Part shown: piece after piece, positions 1 through 11,101 of the stretch
Numbering within the stretch: the first letter of the stretch is position 1
Layout of the letters: every line of letters begins with the position of its first letter
Assembly (NCBI GenBank): GCA_023333565.1
Contig: JAJKFH010000927.1
Coordinates: 1,674,001-1,738,000, forward strand
Reading direction: 5' to 3'
DNA length: 64,000 bases
DNA from: Puffinus mauretanicus
Lineage: Eukaryota; Chordata; Aves; Procellariiformes; Procellariidae
Program-made: the position numbers and the translations under genes
The notes under the pieces: model-generated
What the model was told of the DNA's origin: nothing
Databases searched by the model: none
The model's input: the letters and a program-made list of their open reading frames with translations, nothing else

Positions 1-739
1 AGTTAACTCTATTAGTCAAACGGCAAAAACCTTGAGGAATCTCAAAGACAGAAAACGAGATCCCTGTCTGTGGGCAGTGATACAAAGCTCTGTGCCTTCA
101 TAACAAAGCAAAACTATCCACCGATTAATTCATCTTTCCAGATAAGGGATTTCGTACCAGAAAAGACAGTTTCTGGCTCACAGTAACTGTAAAGTACAGT
201 CTTTTAAATCTTATAACATTCAGATCCAGGACTTTGGTTTAGCCTACCATAAAAGCAGAAAGTTGCTGTGGGATTTGGCCTGGGCTCTGGAAACCCAGCC
301 CACCTCCTGCCCCTGCCTTAGGAGAGGAATACGGTTCAGGCACAGGCGCTGTTTAGCCCCTTCGGACATGGGTGCAGTTCGGTCTCTTCCCGTGGTCGCT
401 ACGAGCTGCTTCAGAGAGGCCAGATCTTTGCCTTCATCTGCTTCGTGGCTGGATCTTTATCCGTCATGAGAGTTGTTTCTGCAAATCCAATAGCTGATTT
501 ACTATCTTCAGAGAGCAGAATGTGTAAAGAAAAACAGTATGAGTAAATCCTCTCCCTAGAAGGGCTTTCTATCCACTCACATAATCCCGCTCGGTTCCAG
601 CCTGGTATGCATAGTTGTGTAAGGGTGTCAAATGACATCCCTTTTACTGGCTGTTGGCCCTAATGGAATGCTGCTTTGCACATCTCGTAAAGTAAGGACG
701 GGAAATGCTGCCTGAAACTTTCACATTTTGCTGTTAATT

Positions 740-755
740 AAAAAAAAAAAAAAAA
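740..755 (+). repeat. Poly(A) tract
   Basis: Sixteen consecutive A residues follow TTAATT. No retrocopy or LINE body is recognisable immediately upstream, so this is called a simple homopolymer rather than a retroposon tail. Confidence 0.9.
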
Positions 756-2374
756 GAATTGAGAGGCAAGAATATTACAAATAAGAAATGCTTTTTTCAT
801 CATGGATTAAATAAAAAAGATTCCATCTTTACATTTAGTTTTTTACTCTTTCTAAAGACTGACTTTTGCTTTAGATAATCAAAGCTGGCTTTGAACTAGC
901 TCACACAAAAAAATCTTTTTTTCTTTAAAAATAGCCCTATAGATATATATACATATCACAGCCTTTCATTCCTTTTTATAGACGGTTTCAGTTTCTGTGA
1001 GAATGTGAAAGTTCTGAGCGATCCAGAGCTCATGCAGGCACCACAACAAACATGGGGAACAGGGTCCAAGCACACTATTGCAATTAACACCAGTGTTTAA
1101 TTAGAGACAGCTGCATTGGGCAAGGGCATTTTGATTTTCTCTCTTCACTAGGTTTTTGATGAGAGATTTACCTATAGTTGTAACTCATAGTTGTTACACT
1201 AGCATGCACTCACGCTACATGTGCGTACACATATACACACCCCCCACGTGGAAAATTTGTGGAAGGAAGCCATGTCAGGCAACTGATCTGATTTGTGCTT
1301 TAGGTAAATATTTTTGGAAGTAGCTCCCTTTGACTGTCTTCCATAAAAACTCTTAAGTTATGTTTTTGTTTGTTTGAGGGGGGATTTATAACTTAGAGCA
1401 TGCTTTGATGCATTTACGAATCCTTTTTGGTTTCTTGGTTTACTTTACTTAGCAACAAAAACCTGATGTGTGATGAAGGTGAATGGGTGCAGAAGTCTCC
1501 CACAGGAAAGGCTGGCACCAAGGCAACACACACACGTTTACCCCAGTCAGCTTAGATGCCATCGTATTTCTTTGGTGAAAGAAGTTTAGTAGTCTCATGC
1601 TGTTCCCTGTTGTTGAGACAGGAAAACGTCCAAATAGCCAACTAATCCTTCTACTTGGCCATCTTTAGTAAAGAGAAAAATGTTGGAGGTCATGGTAACA
1701 GAAAAAACTGTTGAGGAACTAAGTGATGAAGTGAAAACATGGCAGGGAAGGTGGGTTCTCACTGCTAAGGGCTTGGGTGAAACCTTGGACAACTCTGCTT
1801 TCGGCCTACTACTTACGATGATTTAGATCCTGCTTGCAGCAAGCTGAAGTGAACTGTAATGATTTAAAGAGGGACAGCAGAGGTGTCACAGAGTCTGTTG
1901 ATAATAACTGTGTTTATAGCATATAGGAAATGAGAGATTGAGGAGTACTGGAAGAGCTAGGCATACTATAACACCAGCACAGATGGGCCCAAATCCTTAT
2001 CTCTGCTATGCGTAAGCACCAGGATAACACAAGTCCATTTTGTTTGACTGTAGTCAACAGCTGTTGATTTTCATGCATGCCCAGGTAAGTGTAATTTTCT
2101 AATTACCTAGCTTGCATCTTTATACCCTCTCACACCTTGTATTTGAGCCCTGCTAGAGTGATACTCCTGTGAAAGCATGTGCTCAGCCTGCCTAGTTTTA
2201 GGTAATATATTGGAAAACATACAAGTAATTTATTCTAGCTGGTAGTCTTAATTTGGTGTTCTCTAGAATGGAACCTACTTGCAAAACATCAGACTACAGG
2301 ACAAAGATCTGACAGAGGTATTTATATAAACCCTATTATCATTGTATTTCATTTCTTCTGTTTTTGAGAGTATT

Positions 2375-2475
2375 TATTCTCACAACACTCCTATAATATA
2401 GGGAAGTGCCACTGTTCCAATTTTATAGACAAGGAATTAGAGACAGAGATGAGATTTTCCAGTCAATTACAAAAA
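2375..2475 (+). mobile_element. Degraded MIR/L2-like relic
   Basis: The stretch reads as a mutated version of the common amniote pattern 'CTCACAACAACCCTATGAGGTAGG...ATTTTACAGATGAGGAAACTGAGGCACAGAGA'. Seen here are CTCACAACACTCCTATAATA, then ATTTTATAGACAAGGAATTA and AGACAGAGATGAGATT. This is the diagnostic core of MIR SINEs and the related L2 3' end. The copy is old, short and non-functional. I cannot separate MIR from L2 by eye. Confidence 0.6.
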
Positions 2476-5139
2476 CATGCACCAGAAAATTTAAGCACCT
2501 ATGAAAAGTGCTTTCCATTACCTGCCTGCATCTTTACCTGCCTGAATACTGGTGAAAGTCTGGCTCTAAGTGATCTGTCCACCATCTGTGACAGCGCAGG
2601 TAATCAAGCACTTGTCTTCCAAATCCTAGATTAGTGCCTACTTGCTGAAACACCCTTTTGTGTCCATTTGAGCCAGATAACATATTTTTCTTCTGCTACA
2701 ACTCCTGTCAGAATTCCCCATTCACCACAAGCTTTTCCTGAAGCCTCTCTGTATGTTAGCCTGAGGAAAAGGACAGCACGGTAGGAATAATCTTACTCCT
2801 TGCCTACCCTGAGAACAGCATTGCCTTCCTGCAGATTGGTTTGAGAACAATGCTAGAATTGCCAATACCTCCAGTAAAGCTGGAGGTAGGGGAGAACTGG
2901 GCCTCTTTTTTTTTTTCTTTCTAGTTGTCATCCTGGCCTTTGGGATCCTGGTGTTAATAGTAAGGTTCATGGCTACCTTGGTGGCCAGGTGATGGGGTTA
3001 ATTTCCAAGATCTGTGCGGCCAAAGCCTACTTATAGACTACTCATCTAGGCAGCACACACTGATTTTCCACCTGTATTTGTAAGAGTAACATGCTTAAGC
3101 AAAGGGTTGCGTATAACCAACCCAAGTTGTGACACAGCCGGGGCAGCCAAAATGAACAAGTTGTTGCTAGCAGGATTTCCTGACTAATATGGATAAATGA
3201 TCCCCCCCAATTTACAGTTATTTTAAAAAGTGCTCTAGGCCCTGCTTATTCCTGCTTTTTATCCATATTCTCTTTATCCCAGTCCCATAGTTTCCTGGCA
3301 TGATTAGGCTGGCTGTACAGAGAGGAGCAAGCGATATAGAGGAGTACACACTCATGACCCTGTTTGGACCTGTTTGTTCTCACTGTGCATCATTCAGTCG
3401 AATCCTATCTGGCTGCAGCTGCGGTAACGCTGTGCTTGAGCCCAGTCTTTACCTGGATTAGGAGAAAGCGCTGTGCCTTACTTCCACTGATCTGTTTTTT
3501 TGAGACAAGCAATGCCCAGCCACCCGAACCAGGCAACCTTGGACCTCGGGTTTAAACAGCGTCAAAACCCTCCCCGTCCTCCTCTGACTGTGGCGCAAAC
3601 TGGTTGTCTGAGAGCATTATACTCTGATGTACATATTTTAGTTTTACAGTTTGGGCATCATTTTAGTCAAAATGTGCCGGTTCTAAGTGGGGCATTTGGG
3701 AACTTGCCATGCACTGTATTTATTCTCCCAATCCTATGTTATCCTGTGCGATGTTGTAGCTGCCAAAACCACACGCTCATGTTGGCATGAAACAATTATC
3801 CTGGTTTATATAGAACAGGCTTGGCAATAGTCTATCTCAATGAACAGTCATAGTGCTGAAAGATTCAGAGTTGTCTTTTCCTCTCCAAGCAACAGACTAA
3901 ATTTCTTTCAGCTGGATTCATGGTTTTAAAAAATAACAGGAGTAGAAAGCAAGTATGGAGAGCAGGGTGTGTACGAAGTACCTGTAAGGTCTGGAAGGAA
4001 GTGAGAATGAGATGCAGAAAAAAAGACTATTCAAGACACAGCTAGTAATTTGGTTTCTAAACCCATGTGAAATTATAAATAATGTTTACTGTTGCCAGTT
4101 GGTGAACACGGAGATGTGTGGTTTTCTACTTGCATGCAAAGCTATTGGTTGTGGGTGAAGTACTTAGACAAAAACATTCAATCCCTGGTGTGGGTATTCC
4201 ACCAAAAATAAACCCAAACAAACACTGATGTATTACAAAAGCACTTTTTTCTGCAGAGACAAACATTCAGTTGCTGCTGCTATTCATGAACTCTAGAACT
4301 GTTAAAGCCTACTGTTTAACTTGCCTGAAATAATAATACTTTCTTCTAGAAAGTAACACAAACGTCTCTGAAACTTAAGAACCAGTGTTTATATATTTTT
4401 CATGAAAATGTAGTATATGGTGTAAACTTACAGGGATCTTAATCAATGATAACTATTACTTGCCAAGGTCTTGTGAACCAAAAACGCCTCACAGATGAGA
4501 GCCAAAGGTGAAGGGTAGAAAACTTTTCTTAAACTTAAAAAAAGTTAACTGAAAGTGGACTTAAACATTAGTCAAAGAAGAATCCTTTTGCAGCGATTAG
4601 CAAGGTTAGTAAAGGCTTATTTTTCCTCCTTTTTTCCAGACAGCTTCACAAAGAGATTTTTTTAAATTGTACTCCATTACGAAAGTAACTGCTACTTTGT
4701 TATCAGAATGGTGATAGAGATTTTTATTCCAGAAGGCCAGACGCTATCACTACTTGAAATTCTCCAAATTGTTTCCACTGTGAGCAAATTCAGTCTTGAG
4801 GCAAGTCACATCTGCTTAAAAGTGAATAGCAGTTGCTTCTACTTTACACAGCATCAAATTTCACCTGCAATCTCAAATTTTAAAAATCAACTTAAATCCC
4901 AGGATTTGGATAGTTTTGTGTAAGTGACTCTAAATCCAGAAGTACCTAATAGGAAATACTAAAATAAAAGCATTCAGCTTCAGTGGTTTCTGGTGGAAAC
5001 AGAGACATTTCCTTTCAGATATGAATGTCTCGTGAATTAAAAAAAAGGTCTATTTAAGTTTTTCCACATATGGACAAAAAAGTAGCGATCACATCTAAAT
5101 GCAGTTTCTCATCCAGCTAGCAAAGATGGGTGGTGAGTG

Positions 5140-5560
5140 GAGAGAAGAGCGGGGGGACAGGCCGCCTGCATGAACTGCGGGCTTAGCTGTCCATGATGTA
5201 TTAAGGATTAATTGCATGTTTAGCGACGCAGCTGTGGCTGCACAGCACAGGGGCGTCAGTCACACCACTGCTCCTGTCGGTTCCCAGTCCTTCAGAGCGC
5301 GACCTGTTTCAGCCGTTCCGTCGCTCCGGCCGGCACTGATGGATTAATGGGAGGAAATGTTTATAGAAAGGTTCAGGTTTCCTAAGTGAGTGGAATGAAA
5401 CCCCCCTCAGCAGTGATCAGCGAGCTCATGTCACGGAGCAGTTTGAAGCAGCCTGACTCTCAGGAAAGCGAAGGCCTTTTCAAAAAGGAAACTTGACAAG
5501 TGAGCGATTCTGGGGAACAGCTAGAAGTGTTTTCAAATAAAAGATGTGGCCTTTCCAGAG
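5140..5560. promoter_or_regulatory. Candidate regulatory block with twin GGATTAAT sites
   Basis: This is a local cluster of CpG dinucleotides (mainly 5222-5335) in otherwise AT-rich, CpG-poor DNA. It is bracketed by two identical GGATTAAT octamers at 5205-5212 and 5341-5348, a bicoid/OTX/PITX-class homeodomain motif. A TTGCATG POU-like sequence overlaps the first. No ORF or repeat explains it. It lies about 1.1 kb beyond the predicted 3' end of FZD7. Calling it an enhancer is inference from motif density; conservation cannot be seen here. Confidence 0.3.
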
Positions 5561-6214
5561 AGGCAGCGTGAATGGGGCTGACTCTGAAAAGAACTTTAAA
5601 TCAGTATTTCGTACACTGTAAATGTATAAAGTTATGTTTGAGAGCATGGTGTCCGAATAAAATAGTGCCCTGAGAGAAAGTGCAACTGTCGCACACTGCG
5701 CTCAGTAAATGAAACAATATTGCAGTGCAACCACAGCTACCGTAATGGCATCCAGCTAAGGCATCTTAGATCTCTGTTCTGTAACTTAAATTTTAGTACA
5801 GCCATAGTTTAAGGCAAAGGAGGGTGATGAACCCAATAAATAGGCTTAAATCATTGTGAGGGAAAAGCTGGAAACTATCATCATTTCACAGGTGTAAAAT
5901 TCTGTTTGCTGGGGCCCTTTCCATGACTGTAGCAACACAGCTTGAGATCTAAACATTCATTTCAGTTTAAAAAATGAAATAAAATAGACCATTCTATTGA
6001 AGCTATCAGCTTTCAGATGACTGTGATAAGAAAGAATGTAGGCTTCAGGCTAGCTATTAAGATTAAAGTAAAATTCACCTGAACAAAACTGGAGGTAGCA
6101 AAGGTGCTGGGGGAGAAAAAAGCCAGTTCAAAACACTGGCCTTTGAAAGCTACTGAAAAGCACCTAGTCCTTAGTGTTTCCCTAAAACACTCCACCCGTC
6201 AAAGCGAGGATTTA

Positions 6215-6360
6215 ATTTACAGCACTTGTAGCACCCTCCAGTTCTCAATCTCAAAGTCCTTTCAAAATGGGAAGAGAGCATTATCCTTATTTTCTAGATA
6301 AGGAAACTGGTTTATCAGCTTGCCCTCAGCAAGAGGCAGAGCCTGGAAGAAAACTTGGCT
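6215..6360 (+). mobile_element. Degraded MIR/L2-like relic
   Basis: The order of blocks matches the MIR/L2-type consensus. CAGCACTTGTAGCACC and CTCTCAATCTCAAAG-like sequence come first, then CATTATCCTTATTTTCTAGA, TAAGGAAACTGG, CTTGCCCTCAGCAAGAGGCA and GAGCCTGGAAG. These correspond to 'CATTATCCCCATTTTACAGATGAGGAAACTGAGG...CTTGCCCAAGGTCA...AGTGGCAGAGCCTGG'. The copy is in plus orientation, ends just outside the FZD7 polyadenylation signal and has no coding capacity. Confidence 0.65.
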
Positions 6361-6628
6361 AGGATGCAAGTACCTCAAGTGAGGGCAAACATTTGAAACG
6401 GTCTCAAAATGTCATCTTCTATTGTGAGGGGATGGTACTCGGAAAGGCCAGTTTCAAGTCACAGCTGAGTTTCTGGTCAGTATATTCATAGTGTAGTCAC
6501 CCAGAAGTCTCGCATCTCCCACCACAAAGTAGGAGGGAAGATGCCACTCACAGAGCTGTCCCCCCTTCTATGACCTGCCGAGTGTCCAGACTGAAAGAAC
6601 TTCATTGGAGCCCTTGTATTAAAAATTA

Positions 6629-6634
6629 TTTATT
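6629..6634 (-). promoter_or_regulatory. Likely FZD7 polyadenylation signal
   Basis: TTTATT on the plus strand gives AATAAA on the gene strand, within a reiterated TAAATAAATAA context. Cleavage would be expected 10-30 nt further on, at about 6600-6619. A second hexamer at 6773-6778 lies about 145 nt earlier in the transcript and could be used alternatively. A TTTATT at about 7662 in the middle of the UTR is less likely because the sequence after it is not obviously U/GU-rich. Confidence 0.6.
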
Positions 6635-8486
6635 TAGTGATCTGTACATGGGGTGAAGCAGGGCCTCATACAGACCTTCAAAAAAATCAAGTAAAAACAT
6701 AAATACATATTTTCTTACAAAAATGAGATTTACAAAATATACATACTGCACTTGTCTTACACGTTTGGTTTTTTTATTTTTCTTCCACGTGCACATTATA
6801 AAAGACAAAAACCCAAGCCCGGCAAGTCTGAGATCAGATCTACTGAAGGATTTGGCTGATGGGTTCATTCCTCATGCCCAGACTACTAGTACGCCCTCAG
6901 ACAGCAGCAGTCTGCCCCCTCACCCTGAACAGGTTTTTTCTTTTTAAGTTTCATTCCAGACACTTTTCCCCCCAAAAAATGAAGAGCAGCTATAGGGTGG
7001 AGACTTGCTAAAAATCCAGAATTTCCTATTTTGTCCTTAGGCAAGAATATACACACACACATATACTTATAAAAACAACCCTTCAGTGAATATAAAGGTA
7101 AAGTAGTACGCAAAAAATAAAATATGAACAAGTCAACATGAAAATTTCAGAATAGAAAAATCTATCACGTTTCAAAAAGAAAAACGATGCATTTGGTGAT
7201 TAGTTTTTGAATGTCTTTCCTTCCAAGACATGATCACGGGAAACTTAACCAGCTATATTTTAGCTGAAATGAGAAGGCTCCTCACTTGCAGTACCTGCTT
7301 GCTTTTAAACCCCAACCCCCTCCTGCACCACGAGTCATTGCCATGCAGTCCGGGGAACCTGAGGAGCAGGCAAAGGGTCCATCATGAGCCAAAAGGATCC
7401 CTCCTGTCCCCAGAAGCCGGCTGTGTATTGACTTTACCTGCAACGAGCTCACTGCAAAGCAGGAGCGAAAGCAGGTTTACGGGAAGCAAAGAAAAATATC
7501 GTATCTTTACGTTACATATTTTAATGGCTCTTGTTTTGGCAGGTGCTCTCGGTTACTCTCTTCTCGCCCTGTAAGTCTTGCGTTTCCTTCAGCTTAGAAA
7601 AGCGACCCATATTGAACGGTAGGAAAACATCCTGCCTTCTCCTCTTTTCATAAAAGGAATGTTTATTCCTGCGAGCTCCTCACATCCAAGGGTGAACCTC
7701 AACGACTTCTTTTTGTTAGTTTGCCCATAAAAACCGATCCCATGCTTATGCCTTTCTACATAGAAAACACTTTTGTTTCCCCCTTTGTCTCCTAGAACAA
7801 AGGCAAGGGGGAAAAGCCTTCTGCTGAAAAGCAACAAGTCATTTCTTTTCAGGGTGTGGAACAGCAACCCCCTCCTTCCCCACAGCAGCAAGAAGAACAG
7901 ACTGAGGGCCGAATTTTCACTCTAAAACAATTAAGACAGGTATCACTGAGGTAAAAAGGAACTTGTGAGTTGACAGAACAGAGGCATCTCACCAGCACAC
8001 GGTCTGGGCTGTAGCTGGTTGCGCAGTACTCACGTGATGGCTCCGCCGAGCTGGAGGGAGCAGGCGGTGAGCCCAGGCTGGGGAGCTACCCTGCCTGCGC
8101 TGCAGTTTGACCCCAGCAGTTCAGAGAGGGTTTGGCTACTTCTCAGCGGGAGCAGCTCAACAGATCTGGCTTCCCCTTTCTCTCATCCAAAGCAAGACAG
8201 GATGTTTTTAGTCGGGTTGGGTTTTTTTTCCTGCACAGGGGTGGTAGGAGAGAGAGGTAAGGGGACTTCCTGCGGGGGAAGGACTCTCCCATCCCACCAG
8301 TGGCTTCTTTTTCTGTGCTCTTCTACTTAGCTGGGCATAAGCACCACTGGACACAGTCCGTCTGATCCTTTATGCAAAGATTTTTTTTTCCCAAACTTTC
8401 TGGGAGGAGAAAAAGTTTAGAAAAAGCCTCCCTTCCTCCCACTTCAGGGAGCCATTGCCTTCCTCTTCTGCTGTGTATCCCTCTCC

Positions 8487-8514
8487 TGTGCGTGTGTGCG
8501 TGCGTGTGTGTGTG
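8487..8514. repeat. Short (TG/CG)n dinucleotide tract
   Basis: This is an imperfect TGTGCGTGTGTGCGTGCG-type run on the plus strand. It reads as CA with CG interruptions in the FZD7 mRNA and lies 21 nt beyond the stop codon. It may be length-polymorphic. Confidence 0.85.
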
Positions 8515-8534
8515 CCAGAAGGGGCAGGGGGGTC

Positions 8535-10259
8535 TCATACTGCTGTCTCGCCTTTGCTGCCGGTGCTGAGTCTGTGGTAGAAGCGTCGCCAGGACTGAAG
8601 GGTTTTGCCAGACCAGATCCAGAAGCCAGTCGTGATCCCAACAATCATGGTCATGAGGTACTTGATCATGAAGACCGTGAAGTCCGGGCTCATAGGGGCA
8701 AAGTGGCTGGGACAGGGCACAGCATAGGTTTTGCAGGTCTGGAGGAGCCACGTCTTCTCCCAGGTGCCACGGAAGGCCTGCTCATAGAAGTAACATGCCA
8801 GGACAATAGTGGCAGGCACCGTGTAGAGGACACTGAAGACACCGATGCGCACCATCAGCTTCTCCAGTTTCTCCGTCTTGGTGCCATCATGCTTCATGAT
8901 GGTGCGGATACGAAACAAGGACACGAAGCCAGCAAGCAAGAATGAAGTGCCAATGAAGAGGTACACAAACAAGGGTGCCAGCACAAAGCCCCGCAGCGAG
9001 TCCACGCTGTAGATACCTACGTAACACACCCCACTGAGTACGTCCCCATCCACCTGCCCCATGGCCAAGATGGTGATGGTTTTGACAGCGGGCACAGCCC
9101 AGGCAGCCAGGTGGAAATACTGGGAGTTGGCCTCGATGGCCTCGTGGCCCCACTTCATGCCAGCAGCCAGGAACCAGGTGAGGGACAGGATGACCCACCA
9201 GATGGAGCTGGCCATGCCAAAGAAGTAGAGGATCATGAAGAGAATGGTGCAGCCTTCTTTCTTGGTGCCTTGGGCCACAGTGCGGTAGCCGTCCTCAGAG
9301 AAGCGCTCCAGACACACCACTCGCTCCTCCAGCAAGAAACCTGCCGCGTAGGCCACTGCCACCATGAAGTAGCAGCCCGAGAGGAAGATGATGGGCCGCT
9401 CTGGGTAGCTGAAACGGCGCATGTCCACCAGGTAGGTGAGCACGGTGAAGAGGGTGGAGGCGCAGCAGAGCACAGACCACACGCCCACCCACAGCCGGGC
9501 AAATCGCACCTCCGCCTCCTTGAAGTACATGAGCCCGTTTGGCCGGGCTGGCTCGCAGGGGGCCCCACAGTCCCGTTCCCCCAGGAACCGGTAGCCCAAG
9601 TAAGGGGGCACTTTGAGCTGCCGGGGGCAGGAGAAGGAGAAGCCGGAAGGGGGCTGCGGCGGGGTGAGGAAGTCGGGGAGGTAGCCAGCCGTGGGGTGAG
9701 CAGTGGCCCCCCGGCCTGCCGCACCACCAGGCCCTGGCGGGGCGTCCGACGTGTTCTGCCCCACGCAGATCTCGCCTGCGCCGTGGACGGGGAAGTTCTC
9801 GCAGCGGAGCCGCTCTGGCCACTGGAAGCCGAACTTGTTCATGAGGGCCTCGCAGCCCTGGCGGGCCCGCTCGCAGAGGGAGCGGCAGGGCGGGATGGCC
9901 TGCTCCAGCACGGTGCACACCGGCGCGTACATGGAGCAGAGGAAGAACTTGAGCTCGGCCGAGCACTGCACCTTGACCAGCGGGTAGAACTGGTGCACCT
10001 CCAGCCCCGCGTCCTCCTGGTTGGTGTGGCCCAGCAGGTTGGGCAGGATGGTCTGGTTGTAGGCGATATCCGTGCAGAGCGGGATGGAGATGGGCTGGCA
10101 GAAGCCGTGGTCCGGCACGGAGATGCCCTTCTCGCCGTGGTACTGCTGCGCCGCCGCGCCCGCGGGGGTCCCCAGCAGGGCGGCCAGCAGCGCGGCCAGG
10201 CCCAGCAAGGGGCAGCCGCCGGCGGCCGCGCCGCCGCCGCCTCCTCCTCCGGCCCGCAT
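8535..10259 (-). CDS. FZD7: Frizzled-7, seven-pass Wnt receptor
   Basis: This is a 574-residue plasma-membrane receptor in one uninterrupted exon. It binds Wnt ligands, acts with LRP5/6 and Dishevelled, and feeds beta-catenin and planar-polarity signalling. Residues 1-37 are a Gly/Ala-rich signal peptide with a leucine core; the predicted mature start is QQYHGEKG. The CRD has ten cysteines (54, 62, 99, 108, 115, 125, 129, 136, 153, 165) and N-glycosylation sites N68 and N169. A Pro/Gly linker spans about 172-208. Membrane segments lie near 257-277, 289-309, 336-360, 381-401, 425-447, 471-491 and 527-549. KTLQSW at 552-557 is the Dishevelled-binding motif, and ETAV at 571-574 is a PDZ ligand. 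[16 protein letters not shown] and the ETAV end favour FZD7 over FZD1 and FZD2, which end ETTV. The ATG at 10259 is the first in frame after an in-frame TAA at 10665-10667, and it gives the length I recall for human FZD7. No lesion is seen. Confidence 0.98.
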   Translation of the reverse strand: MRAGGGGGGGAAAGGCPLLGLAALLAALLGTPAGAAAQQYHGEKGISVPDHGFCQPISIPLCTDIAYNQTILPNLLGHTNQEDAGLEVHQFYPLVKVQCSAELKFFLCSMYAPVCTVLEQAIPPCRSLCERARQGCEALMNKFGFQWPERLRCENFPVHGAGEICVGQNTSDAPPGPGGAAGRGATAHPTAGYLPDFLTPPQPPSGFSFSCPRQLKVPPYLGYRFLGERDCGAPCEPARPNGLMYFKEAEVRFARLWVGVWSVLCCASTLFTVLTYLVDMRRFSYPERPIIFLSGCYFMVAVAYAAGFLLEERVVCLERFSEDGYRTVAQGTKKEGCTILFMILYFFGMASSIWWVILSLTWFLAAGMKWGHEAIEANSQYFHLAAWAVPAVKTITILAMGQVDGDVLSGVCYVGIYSVDSLRGFVLAPLFVYLFIGTSFLLAGFVSLFRIRTIMKHDGTKTEKLEKLMVRIGVFSVLYTVPATIVLACYFYEQAFRGTWEKTWLLQTCKTYAVPCPSHFAPMSPDFTVFMIKYLMTMIVGITTGFWIWSGKTLQSWRRFYHRLSTGSKGETAV

Positions 10260-10300
10260 CGCCGGGGCGGCCGGGGTCCCGGGGAGCCGCGGGGAGTCCT

Positions 10301-10333
10301 TCAGAGCCGGGCGGCGCGGCACCCTAGGGGCAT
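10301..10333 (-). other. Upstream ORF in the predicted FZD7 leader (10 codons)
   Basis: On the gene strand an ATG at 10331-10333 opens a ten-codon frame ([10 protein letters not shown]) ending at TGA 10301-10303. It is out of frame with FZD7 and stops 41 nt before the main ATG. Its context is weak (C at -3, C at +4), whereas the main ATG has G at -3. I found no other ATG on the gene strand between 10260 and 10700. If transcription starts near 10700 it would be the only uORF, allowing leaky scanning or reinitiation. Whether it lies in the mRNA depends on the unmapped start site. Confidence 0.55.
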
Positions 10334-10659
10334 CAGCGCCCGGAGGGCGGCGGCGGGGTCCCTTCCGCGGGGCAGGGGCGCGGCGGCGGCTCTGCGGCGG
10401 CGGGAGGAGCGCGGCTCCGCGCCGGACCTCCGCCACTTTCTTCCTCGGCTCCGGCGGGTGGGCGCTCGCAGCGCGGCGGCGCTTCTCCCGGCGAAAGTTT
10501 CCGGAGCCGCTCCCGCCGGAGAAGGCGGCGGCGGCGGCCAGGCAGGAGACGCGCGAAAAGCCCGGCGACGGCTCTGGCCAGCTCCGCGCAGGGTCCCGCG
10601 GCGGCGACGCGGCGGAGGCGCTGCTCCCCGCCCGTCTGCGCGGCCCCGGCGCCGGGGAT

Positions 10660-10750
10660 TTAGGTTACGGCTAAACGGATTATTACCGCGCCCGGCTGAG
10701 CCGTGTATTTTACTCCGGGGCTTAAATAACTTTTAAAATCCAATTACTGC
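10660..10750 (-). promoter_or_regulatory. Candidate FZD7 core promoter (AT-rich patch in CpG island)
   Basis: Inside extreme GC-rich sequence sits an AT-rich block. On the gene strand it carries ATTGG (inverted CCAAT, 10740-10744), TTTTAAAA, a TATA-like TATTTAAG (10721-10728) and TAAAATACA. A start site would then fall around 10690-10700, giving a leader of about 430-440 nt. The alternative is dispersed initiation closer to the ATG, as is typical of CpG-island promoters. No initiator or transcript evidence is available. Confidence 0.45.
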
Positions 10751-10977
10751 GCGATCCTCCCCGCGGCTCGGCTGGGCTCCGCTCCCGACGGGCGCCGCTG
10801 CGGGCTGTGCGTCCGGGGCAGCCGTGCGCCTCGCTCCGCTCCGCCCGCGGCCCCGCCGCCACCGCCCGCACCACGGCTGCCGGCCCGCGGCCGCGCCGGC
10901 ACAAAAAAAGACACATATACGCGCGGGCGCGCCGCGGGGCCCCGCCCCCGCCGCCGGCCCCATTCACAAACCGCGCC

Positions 10978-11075
10978 GGGGGCGGGGCCTCGCGACGCCC
11001 GCCCGCCAATCGCCGCGCAGGGGGCGGGGCGGGCGCAGGGGGCGGGGCGGGGGCGGGGGGAGGGGAAGGGAGGAG
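10978..11075. promoter_or_regulatory. GC-box cluster with CCAAT box
   Basis: Repeated GGGGCGGGG-type Sp/KLF sites lie at 10978-10987, 11021-11030, 11039-11047 and about 11049-11059. A plus-strand CCAAT sits between them at 11006-11010. The cluster is 250-350 bp upstream of the TATA-like box on the FZD7 side and fits a proximal promoter. Confidence 0.6.
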
Positions 11076-11101
11076 GGGAGGAGCCCGCGCCGGGGGGAGA
11101 A

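Larger units (their letters stand above)
1..6600. other. Intergenic DNA 3' of FZD7
   Basis: No exon or RNA gene is recognisable in this AT-rich stretch. The open frames in it are short, overlap on both strands and match nothing I know. It holds a 16-nt A tract (740-755), two degraded MIR/L2-like relics (about 2375-2475 and 6215-6360) and one compact CpG-containing block (5140-5560), all listed separately. Everything else is undistinguished single-copy sequence. If synteny with human holds, KIAA2012 lies further to the left, outside the window; that is inference. Confidence 0.7.
6610..8534 (-). other. Probable FZD7 3' untranslated region
   Basis: This is the sequence on the gene strand between the FZD7 stop codon and the nearest convincing polyadenylation signal, about 1.9 kb. 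That is close to the roughly 2 kb 3'UTR I recall for human FZD7. It contains no recognisable exon or transposon. A CA/CG-rich dinucleotide tract starts only some 20 nt after the stop. Another AATAAA reads on the minus strand at 6773-6778, so a slightly shorter UTR is possible. The exact cleavage site is inferred. Confidence 0.65.

Noticed and set aside
10260..10436. A 633-residue version of FZD7 starting at 10436
   Set aside because: The codon at 10434-10436 is GTG, not ATG. The ATG at 10259 gives a signal peptide and the family-typical length.
9111..10736. A 541-codon open frame antisense to FZD7
   Set aside because: It starts with GTG, lies opposite a GC-rich coding exon and leader, and encodes low-complexity Arg/Ala/Gly sequence. 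Long antisense frames are a normal by-product of such codon usage.
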